In this document: one piece after another, positions 18,483 to 25,817 of the stretch
How positions within the stretch are numbered: position 1 is the stretch's first letter
Layout: every line of letters begins with the position of its first letter
NCBI GenBank assembly: GCA_003427395.1
Contig: BFEA01000061.1
Coordinates: forward strand, 533,528 to 559,344
DNA: 25,817 nt
Origin: Chara braunii
Taxonomy: Eukaryota > Streptophyta > Charophyceae > Charales > Characeae
Reading direction: 5' to 3'
The notes under the pieces: generated by a model
What the model was told of the DNA's origin: nothing
The model's database searches: none
The model's input: only the letters and a program-made list of their open reading frames with translations
Made by a program: the position numbers and the translations under genes

Positions 18483-19130
18483 TGTCAGTTCGTCAGTGTT
18501 CTTCTCTGTCTTTCGATGGACGATGTCGAAGTCATATTCCTGTAGTCTAACAGCCCATCGTCCAATCATGCCCATATAGTTAGTGAGCCTCTTGAAAGCC
18601 AACAGGGGTTCACGATCCGTGACGAGGAGGAACTTCCGCCCATACAATTACATATGAAAGTGTTGAATTCCCCAAACGACCGCGCAACATTCTCCCTGAA
18701 GGGCCGAGTCATTCCGTCGTTCGTCGGGTACCGTTCGCGAGGCATACTCAATGACATGTTTGCAGCCGTCCTTCCCCTTCTGAGCCAAAATAGTGGAGAT
18801 CGCCTCGGGCTGCTAGTCTGTGATGAGTATGAATTGCTTCTTAGGATCAGGCTGAATCAAAATAGGCTCAGAGGCCAGAGCCTCCTTCAAGGTGACAAAG
18901 GCATGTTCACACTCTGCGTCCCACTTCAGTGGTTGGTCCTTCCGTAGGAGGTTTGTCAGAGGCCGAGCGATTGCCGCGAACCCCTTGATAAATCGTCGGT
19001 GATACGAGGCCAGCCACAGAAAGGCTCAAGCCTGCGTCAGTGACGTAGGTGTAGGGGCGTTTCGAACCGCCTCGACCTTTCCGGAATTTGGTCTCAAACC
19101 CCCTCGGGTCACCACATACCCTAGGAATGA
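18483..19130 (-). pseudogene. Gypsy RT thumb/connection and RNase H
   Basis: Past a frameshift near 19130 the reading is LGYVVTRGGL, a TGA at 19028-19026 just before AFLWLASYHRRFIKGFA (family consensus has Arg before FLG), then WDAECEHAFVTLKEAL. RNase H follows with ILITD (first Asp, just before a TAG at 18815-18813), IEYASR, LQGECCAVVW (Glu), LVTDREPL (Asp) and EKNTDELTRL (last Asp, usual motif NADALSR). All four acidic positions of the domain are still readable, with a TAA at about 18650-18648. The family role is removal of RNA from the cDNA hybrid. Confidence 0.75.
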
Positions 19131-19878
19131 TCTCTGAGAGGAAAAACTCGTTGTTCTCCACTGCGATCTTGAACCCAGCATGCCGTAATGCCTCAAGTGT
19201 CCATTCGATGTGTGGTGCGTGTCCGTGAAATGATTCAGAATACATCAGGATATCGTCCATGTACACAATGACGCAAAAATTGATCATTCCCTGGGTCAGC
19301 CTGGTCTTGTTGACGAAATTCTGAAACGTGACGTTCATTGCTATCTGGAAAGTAGCTGGTGCATTGCATATTCTCATAGGGCAACGAATCCACTGCCAGG
19401 TGTCTTCGAACAATACGAATGTCATTTTCGGCCAATCTTCCTCCTTAACCAGAATATGATGAAACCCGTGGCGAATATCAAATTTACTAAAATAATTAGC
19501 ACACCCAATCGCATCCAACAAATCATCAATCCGGGGAAGGGGATACACATCTTTGATCATGATGTCGTTCAATTTCCTATAATCGATGCATATGCGAATC
19601 AACCCGTTTTTCTTCGGAAATAGAACTACGGGGAATGACCATGGTCCGATAGCTGGTTCGATCCAACCGATAGCTTTGAATTCTCTGATTCATTCCAATG
19701 CGGTTTTTCGTTCGGTGAGAGAGTACCGGTACGGTTTGCAATGAATAGGCGGATGTGTTCCGGTTCGAATTTCATGTTGGATTACTACAGATGATCTGAT
19801 ATCTGTGTCTTTGACACTAATCGCTCTCTGATACCCGGTCAGAATATCGACAATGAGGCGAAGAATTTCATCAGGCAC
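19131..19878 (-). pseudogene. Gypsy reverse transcriptase
   Basis: The motif order is complete for a Ty3/Gypsy RT: HEIRTG..PI..KPYRYS near 19790-19730, RICIDYRKLND (19599-19564), YPLPRIDDLLD, YFSKFDIRHGFHHI (catalytic Asp at 19479-19477), NAPATFQ, and VIVYMDDILMYSES (YMDD at 19263-19252). YMDD in place of the usual Y[IL]DD is within known variation. The frame is open from 19878 to the 19130 shift except for a TGA at 19692-19690, between TERKTALE and IREFKAIGWIEP. Only the stops and shifts show that it is dead; the polymerase residues are intact. Confidence 0.9.
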
Positions 19879-20390
19879 GTACTGAGCACATGTAGTTCGT
19901 AGAATTGTTCATGGATGTTAATCGTTACTTGTTTTGTGCCCCTCTTCGTACCGTTTCCGGGCGGGGGGGACAAAATGAATGAGTTGTCCGATCGCCAGGA
20001 GAACACTGTGGCACACATTTGGGCATCTTCTTCTTGGATTGCCACGTGTTCTTCCAACGTTATGCCGATGTCGATGTCCCACGAACTTACGGGTTTTAGG
20101 GTAATCTTGATCCCAAGTCCGTAAGGCGAAGGGTCGCCACGCCCAGGGGGTTCTAAAGCTTCGTTTTCGGCCCCCTGTCGCAGCAATCGAACCTCCTTCC
20201 CTGGAGAGAGCAAGGAATGAGGTAGTTTCGTAATAGCACAGAATGCTTTCTTGTCACTGTACTAGAGAGAAGCGGGGTGGTGGCCTTGTATAAGGTCCGA
20301 GGGGGTTCCAAAGAGCCATTCAGGATACTTGCCTTCGGTATTGCCATCACATCGAGAAACACATTGAAAAATTATTGAAAAAAATTCTCT
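19839..20390 (-). pseudogene. Gypsy pre-RT segment
   Basis: A frame at 20213-19839 reads ITLKPVSSWDIDIGITLEEHV and ends TINIHEQFYELHVLS. A frame change around 19840-19880 leads into PDEILRLIVDILTGYQ, the usual linker before RT. I cannot find a protease Asp-Ser/Thr-Gly motif, and no gag zinc knuckle is present. Only about 500 bp remain upstream of RT before the LINE boundary, so the element is 5'-truncated. Confidence 0.45.
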
Positions 20391-21580
20391 TGACTGACAT
20401 AGAATTCTGCGGAGGGGACCAACCCTCAAGGAAGGTGATTGGGTGGTGGCTAAAGGGAACCATGAACAGGTGGGTCAGGTCTATGGGGTGGACTTACGCA
20501 TGACCCTCATAGAACATTACAGTATCTCCTGAACCAACAGACTGCGGGGCAGCCCAGCTCCTTTTGAATGGTTGGATCGAGAGGGCCTATACCAAGTCAA
20601 GGTGCTAGAGGAGGGGGGGGAATGGATGGTCTTCCAACCCCAAACGAGCATCCAGGAGTTGGTCTTCGATCCACTAGAATGGCAGTGGAAAACCCTTTCG
20701 AGACGCACTGCTCCGCCCTCACAACGAGTCACTCTTCACAATCTGACAGTGAAATCCACATACCGAATGTTGAGACCTAAGTGATACCTGAGAGATGTGA
20801 TCATCGATCGGTGGGCCAAGCACCTTAACGTAGACCGCCACCTACTCACACTGATTAAGTGGTTTCAAGAGCATAAGTCCAAACCAGCTAAGATCTCCTC
20901 GCTACAGTGGCAAATAACACATCGTTGTCTACTGACCAGTGATTGGTTGATAGACCACACTAATCTAGAGCAAAAGGGGCGGCATCACCCTGGTGTCAAT
21001 GTTGTCTTCGACATTTTCCACCAGGCAAGAAAGCTGGAACAATTTAACACATTTTATGCAATGCCCGATTGCACACTTCACTTGGAGATCGTGGGACCGG
21101 ATATGGAGGAAAATGGGAATGAAATGCCCCTGGCCCTGATCTTGGCAGGCAATCCTGACAGGCCATTGGCCAAACCAGGAAGAAAAGGTTTTTTGTAGAC
21201 AACATGTTTAAGCTAGGGAGGAAAGCAGTGTTGTGGGCATTATGGTGGCAACGCTGCCTCCTAACCATGGAACAAGTATGTGTGGAGGGTGAAGAGATTA
21301 CAGAGCAAGTCAAACGGCAGATCCAATTAGAACTGACATGAAGATGACTCTCGTGAAAAACCCAATTCGATTTGTATCAACAGGCAGGGGATGTGAAGAG
21401 AGCAATTACTAACCTATGCAAGGAATGGTTGGGAGGGAACAGGAGGGGGTGGGTAGCAGAAGTAGAATGGAGCGGGGACAAGCAGGATGGGGATCAGAAG
21501 TTGGAAGGAATACGGGATTACCGTTTGGTGTTTAGGGATTGGACTAACATTGAACCTTCCTTCCCACTTCGCCCATAACA
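20391..21580 (+). mobile_element. LINE copy B, 5'-truncated 3' fragment
   Basis: Translation starts ILRRGPTLKEGDWVVAKG, matching LRKGPTL.GDWV of copy A near 8930-8980. It continues WMVFQPQTSIQELVFDPLEW (copy A: WVFEPATLITSLPFDPMEW) and, after a TGA at 20782-20784, SLQWQITHRCLLTSDWLIDHTNLEQKG (copy A: ALQWQILHRCLPTPEW). The zinc-ribbon Cys are almost all lost. A later frame (21372-21578) reads WLGGNRRGWVAEVEW and DYRLVFRDW and may be the element's end. 5' truncation is typical of LINE insertion. The two copies differ strongly in sequence, so they are old or from distinct subfamilies. Confidence 0.75.
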
Positions 21581-21589
21581 AGGGTGCAT

Positions 21590-21690
21590 GTTTTGAATAT
21601 TCCAAGAGGCACGCAAGTGGCATTCATGAGGTCTTGGGTTCAATCCCCATTGGCCTCATGTACCTTCCTGGGCATGCTTGGCGCCCGCCA
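21590..21690 (+). mobile_element. tRNA-derived SINE candidate
   Basis: The text GAGGTCTTGGGTTCAATCCCCATTGG contains GGTTCAATCCC, close to the RNA polymerase III B box (GGTTCGANTCC). It could form a T-arm with four of five stem pairs. It resembles the tRNA-related heads of plant SINEs, but a clear A box is not found upstream and no tail or duplication is resolved. Confidence 0.3.
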
Positions 21691-22039
21691 CCTAGAGATA
21701 GCCCGTCGGTCCCCCCAATTGGCATTAAAAAGCAGGCTCTGCTGATGTTCATAGGGGGAGGGGTAATCGGGGAGGCACAGCGACTGCCCACTCAGATGAT
21801 GCTCGGTCCCTCTGCCACCGGCTGTCCCCTGGCCGGTGTCGGGGTTCCCTGAAGGCTATCAGGCCACCCTGGGCTGAAAAGACCACCGTTGTCAGATTAG
21901 ACACAAGATTGAATTTACCTGGGCTGGTTAGTCCGATGATAATACCTCAAGGCCATCGCCCTTTTTTCAACAAAAAAATATATATATTCCAAGAAGAATC
22001 AGAAAAGGTCCCAACCAAATTCAAGCAAAGGATATAGAA
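21691..22039. other. non-coding region, nothing assigned
   Basis: No gene recognised. A plus-strand frame through 21487-21852 crosses the end of LINE copy B and the SINE candidate and is not a single protein. The AT-rich ATATATAT at about 21978-21985 is simple sequence. Confidence 0.4.
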
Positions 22040-22820
22040 ATTCCCCCTTTTCCCCTCATCCCCCTGCCCCACCGCTGCCTCCACCGAAAAGGACCGCCCC
22101 TGATCACGAGCACTCCTCATCGGCCCCAACTTGGGACAGACCCATTTCCCCCCCCTACTCCCACAAAGGCATCCAGTTCCCACCCAAAGTATGCCTCTAC
22201 CAACCCCTTGCCCTTATCTGTCTCCGCTGGGATATGATGCCGACCCATACGTCTCCCCCAGCCCCAGAATTGAGCATCCCCCAAAATCTGCCCCGTCTCC
22301 CTTCAGGGCAACCTCCCTCCTTGTGAAGCCCTTGCAGAATAGAGCTCTCCCCCAACCCACCCCCTCGCTAGAAGTAATTTGTTTACACTAAAGAGGAGAA
22401 CCATAATTCCGAACGTTGTTATAGATTATTTCCCCCCCTCCCCTACATCTCCCCCTATCCCTTCGCTGCCTCCACCGAAAAGGACTGCCCTGATCACAAT
22501 CTCACCTTATCAGGCCCAACTTGGGATATACCTGCTTCCTCCCCCTACTTCCACTAAGGCATCCAGTTCCACCCAAACTATGCCTCAGCCACCCCCTCAC
22601 CCCTATCTGCCTCCGCTGGGATATGATGTCAGCCCATACATCTCTCCCAGCCCCAGAATAGGGCAACCCCCAAAAATCTGCCCCCACTCCCTCCAGGGCA
22701 TTTCACCGCCCACCTTGTGAACTTGAAGCCCCTGCGGAGTAGAGCTCTCCTCCTTAAAACCCCAACCCCCCACCCACACAAAAATAATTCACTAATGCGC
22801 CCAAAGGGGAACCAGAAATT
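22040..22820. repeat. tandem duplication of a C-rich unit, about 390-bp period
   Basis: The segment beginning GCTGCCTCCACCGAAAAGGA at 22074 recurs at about 22465. Both then carry CCCAACTTGGGA, GGCATCCAGTTCC, CTCCGCTGGGATATGATG, CATACRTCTC, CCCAGCCCCAGAAT, AGGGCA and AGAGCTCTCC in the same order. They differ by many substitutions and small indels. Pro-rich frames in both units follow composition. The end of each unit (AGGAGAACCATAAT and GGGGAACCAGAAAT) also matches. Confidence 0.9.
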
Positions 22821-22952
22821 AATAGTGGAGAAAAGAAAAAACCAGTCTCAAGAGTTTTAGGAACTCAAATTCCTAAGATATGAGTTGAAGAATAGGAAAT
22901 TTTTGAGAATTATGATGAAGAAAGGTAGATGAGAGTTTTCTTTTTTCGGATT

Positions 22953-23171
22953 TGCTGATGACGATGAACAGCATCCTGAAGATGATGATGATGAAGATGA
23001 TGATGGCAACCAACTCACCTGCTGATGTGAAAGGCAAACAAGGCCTTGAAAAGCAGCATCTAATGATAGCAAAATGATGATGATGATGATAGTAATGATG
23101 AGAATGAAGACAGAATGATGTTGCTGATCATACTGAAGAACAGTACCAACAGCACCCTATGATTTACAAAT

Positions 23172-23202
<31 letters not shown>

Positions 23203-23720
23203 AATGCACCGCGCCCTGTGATGACAAAAGGACGATGATGGTGCTAATGACGAGCACCTTGGATGATAGCCTAGTGATGATGATGGTGAGCAGCTTCGCC
23301 AACAGCGCCTTACGATGGTGAACTATTGATGATGGTAATGATACTGGCGTAATGACAATGATGATGATGATAACGAGCAACCCCAGCGGCGCCCTATGAA
23401 GACACAATGCTGATGATGATCATCATGATGAGCAGCGTGGATAGTGACGTCACCCATGCCTTGATGTTGATGACAAGCGGCACCCTGATAATGATGATAG
23501 TGATGACCCTGATGCTGATGACGAACCATTACCGTGATGATGATGTCGAACCACGCCCTGTTGATGATGATGGTGATGATGATGATGATGACAAGCAGCA
23601 CCCTGATGATGATGACGAACCCTGACTGTGATTATGGTGTCAAACTGCACCCTGTTGATGATGGTGCTGGTGATGATCAGCGGCCCGTTGCTGATACCAC
23701 GCAGCGCCCTGATTATGCTG
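22953..23720. repeat. GAT-rich degenerate minisatellite
   Basis: About 770 bp alternate (GAT)n tracts with a short spacer of the form AGCAGCACCCT (variants GCGCCCT, GCACCCT, CGCCCT). The composite unit is roughly 40-60 bp and recurs more than ten times. Frames on both strands (Asp-rich on plus, His/Ile-rich on minus) are by-products of the triplet repeat, not proteins. Confidence 0.9.
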
Positions 23721-24400
23721 ACGCACTCACTTCCTCATGATTGCAGTCGCCACTGCACTCGCACTTCAGTTTACCAAGGGCTGACTCCACTGTACTCCAC
23801 CGGCGTTGACATAGCCAACGCCTCCCAGGCCATATGCCATGTGCAAAGCCACAGCAGCAATGGAGTGAAATGTGGAACTCCCAGAAGAAAAAAGCCAAAG
23901 GGAGTCAGTCCATCCGCCACATCAGCCTGTGACGTGGTGTGGACAAGCGCCTCCGGTCACCTGCGCGTGCGCAAAGCACCTGGTTGAGAGAAGAGGTGGC
24001 GACCGTCGCCGCCACGGGCGTTCACCATGGCCCACCTGTGCGCTGTCCCAGCCCAGGGCGGGGCGGGGCGCTCCCAGTAGCGCCACGCCCCATCACCCTG
24101 GTCTTCATAATTGAAGAGAACGAATCAACTCCCACTGCACCCTCATAGCTTGCTCTTGCCACCCCAGGGGATGGCCACCGCTGCACTTTCCTGTTCGCCA
24201 CAAAACCTACGCTGCATCGCAATCACAGTCCCGAAGTGCAGGGACCTGCAGGCGGCGGAACGCTCCAGGTTGCGCTCCGCCGCCACTCGACGGGAAAATT
24301 TGACGGTCAATGTCTCATGTACCTTCCGTTTTAGAAATCTAGTAAATGTTGTTTTCATCACGCGTCTCCAGTAATCTTGTATGGCTATTTTCATGAACTC
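23721..24400. other. non-coding GC-rich region, nothing assigned
   Basis: No supported gene. Frames on both strands are short and overlapping and lack known motifs. The stretch 23990-24090 is GC-rich with CpG-dense blocks but carries no promoter element I could defend. Confidence 0.4.
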
Positions 24401-24545
24401 AGTCCTTTTTTTTTTTTTTTTTTAACCAAAAGTCGGGGCAGTGTCACTAGCGGGGGTGATAAGCGCATCCTCCCCTATTGCGCAATCCGGTTGCTCCAAT
24501 CTATTGGTGGGGAGCAACACCTGCTGGAAAACGGGTCCAGCGTCC
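24401..24545 (-). mobile_element. SINE-like repeat, copy 3, minus strand
   Basis: A T run at 24404-24423 is the poly(A) tail on the minus strand. On that strand the element reads GACGCTGGACCCGTTTTCCAG, then CAGGTGTTGCTCCCCACCAATAGATTGGAGC, then about 80 bp ending CCCCGACTTTTGGTTA and the tail. It is the longest of the copies in the window and shows that the family has sequence between the core and the tail that copy 1 has lost. Confidence 0.6.
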
Positions 24546-24914
24546 CTAATGCACACTTTGAGAAGTAGGACACAATTAAGCAAAAAAGACAAGTACGGTC
24601 TTGGCTGCCAGCATCGACTGCCCCGGCGAAGCCAAGGGGTTCACTGTGCAGCTGATCTTCAGATGATTCTATCTTGTTTCACCAATGCTGTATTGTCATT
24701 TTTGCCGCTAGAGTGGTGCCCGGTCTCTGGAGAGGCACCGGAGGGCGGGCTGTTCCGCAGCTTGTCCTTTGGGGCATGTGAGCTCAGGGCACGGGGGGAA
24801 TGAGATGTGTAAATGCTGTAGGGATAAGGTTTACAAAAACGGAGCAGCTCTGAAAGGCGCGACCTTCACGTCATCAAGGGGGCGAGGGCAGGCAAGAGAC
24901 AAAAAACCTATGAT
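24546..24914. other. non-coding region, nothing assigned
   Basis: No gene recognised. Frames overlap on the plus strand without family resemblance. No repeat of another part of the window was noticed. Confidence 0.4.
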
Positions 24915-25440
24915 AAAATTCCGGATATCCGCCAGACCAAATTTATCCGGAATTTTCAATCCGGATGAATTTTCCGGATTAATTCCGGATATGGAAATCC
25001 GGCCCTGCGCAAAATATTTTTTTTTACCAAAAAAAACAAAATTCAAAAAAATCTGGAAAAAAAGTATGTTGTTCAGATGAATGATACGAACAACATTTGG
25101 CTTGATGTCATCTTTGATTTCTCAACAGATATAAAGATAAAAAATAAAATAGAAGAAGAAAATAATATTAAAATAAAAAATTATAGAATGAATTAAGCAT
25201 CCCCCCTCTAAACCCCTTTATTCCCTATCTTACCCCTTTTGAACCCTTCAATGCCCTATCAAGCTTTTCATGAAATAGGAATGTAGTTCTACTGTATTTT
25301 GCATGCGCAATATCACTTTTCTTTTTTCTTTTTTTTTTGCTTTTTTTTTGGCCTTTTTTTTAATCATCTGGATTTCCGGATGATCCTACCCCCCCATCAT
25401 CTGGCCAGATAATCCGACCAGATTATCCGGCCAGATACCC
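24915..25440. repeat. TCCGGA/ATCCGG motif clusters flanking an AT-rich core
   Basis: At 24915-25003 the palindrome TCCGGA or its ATCCGG/CCGGAT neighbours occur about seven times in 90 bp. A second cluster at about 25366-25438 has TCCGGAT, ATCCGG, ATCCGACC and paired CTGGCCAGAT/ATCTGG words. Between them lie about 360 bp of AT-rich sequence with long T runs (25315-25365). The layout resembles subterminal motif arrays of a non-autonomous DNA transposon, but no precise terminal inverted repeat or target duplication was found. Confidence 0.4.
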
Positions 25441-25817
25441 AATTTATCATAGCAAAAAACACACAGGGTAACTACTAACTAGTTAATTTCTTAATTAATT
25501 TAAACCGCCAGTACTTGGCCCAGCTATCGGCCGCGGGCTTGCCCGTTAACGCGTCGCAGCCTGAGGAGGTCGGCTGAGAGCAGTACGCGGTCGTTCAGCA
25601 AAGGCCGGGCTCAGCAACTCTCGGGACGACACTCCCAAATAGAAAACAAAAACGAAATGAAAGAAAGACAAATAAGTGTGAGAAGGAGCTAGCCCGGTAG
25701 GTACCGTCGCCAGATTATCGCCCCGCAGACACAGGGATCGAAGCTGACAACAGGCAACTGAAAAAAAACAAACAAATAAGAAAACTCAAAAAAAAAAAAA
25801 AAAACAGCGGTTCTCGA
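25441..25817. other. non-coding region with terminal A-rich tract
   Basis: No gene recognised. A GC-rich block (25510-25635) is followed by A-rich stretches, including a long run at about 25788-25804 just before the window end. The end run could be a poly(A) tail of an element extending past the window or simple sequence. Confidence 0.35.

Larger units (their letters stand above)
14641..20390 (-). mobile_element. decayed Ty3/Gypsy-type retrotransposon
   Basis: Reading from right to left on the minus strand: pre-RT linker, RT, RNase H, a PHD-like finger, the integrase zinc domain, the integrase core, the integrase C-terminal domain, then a further long open frame. RT-RNase H-integrase is the Ty3/Gypsy order. 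I cannot find gag, protease or a pair of LTRs. The 5' end stops where LINE copy B begins on the opposite strand near 20390. Frameshifts lie near 19840-19880, 19130 and 17600. In-frame stops are mostly TGA. The left limit assumes the downstream frame belongs to the element, which is not proven. Confidence 0.75.

Noticed and set aside
22953-23700. Asp-rich (plus) and His/Ile-rich (minus) open frames
   Set aside because: They are translations of GAT/ATC triplet repeats in any frame and carry no other signal.
24143-24394. 83-codon minus-strand frame starting MKIAIQDYWRRV
   Set aside because: Overlaps an equally long plus-strand frame, has no motif and no splice or promoter context. Treated as chance.

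Overview
The window looks like repeat-dense, gene-poor nuclear DNA from a eukaryote with a large genome. There are no operons, Shine-Dalgarno sites, rRNA or convincing tRNA genes. Almost everything recognisable is transposon remains, poly(A)-tailed repeats and satellite DNA. The coding relics are a plant-style LINE (DUF4283-like ORF1 with zinc knuckle, AP endonuclease, C-terminal RT zinc ribbon) and a Ty3/Gypsy polyprotein. Together with poly(A) short repeats they suggest a green-lineage genome; a charophyte such as Chara would fit, but that is inference. I found no intact host gene.

Layout. 1-2300: non-coding DNA with direct repeats, a SINE-like repeat with an A-rich tail, a long inverted-repeat (foldback) element at 1260-1505, and a 28-A tract. 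About 2361-10253, + strand: LINE copy A. It has a low-complexity N-terminal part, a DUF4283-like domain plus zinc knuckle, a long Pro/Gln/Thr-rich frame-shifted stretch split by a minus-strand poly(A) repeat, a second ORF1-like segment that overlaps the ORF2 start, the endonuclease, and the post-RT region with the zinc ribbon. The reverse transcriptase is missing, with a junction near 8785. 10254-14640: non-coding DNA with satellites, Ns and hairpins. About 14641-20390, minus strand: a decayed Ty3/Gypsy pol (RT, RNase H, PHD-like finger, integrase), then an unrecognised same-strand frame beyond the integrase. About 20400-21580, + strand: 5'-truncated LINE copy B of the same family, head to head with the Gypsy. 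21590-25817: a tRNA-like SINE candidate, a ~390-bp-period duplication, a GAT-rich minisatellite, a minus-strand SINE-like copy, an AT-rich area with TCCGGA motif clusters, and an unassigned end.

The assembly is not clean. Three perfect 38-bp copies of the Nextera mate-pair junction (two head-to-head transposase mosaic ends) lie at 9415, 11079 and 13517. At the first, two diverged versions of one LINE segment are joined. Single Ns lie at 11255, 11263 and 12469, the last at a TC-to-GA switch. Order and linkage across these points should not be trusted.

The best candidate for something new is the Gypsy element: a PHD-like zinc finger between RNase H and integrase, and a long unrecognised sense frame downstream of the integrase. 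Several of its in-frame stops are TGA at positions where the family usually has Arg, as expected if methylated CpG in CGA codons decayed.
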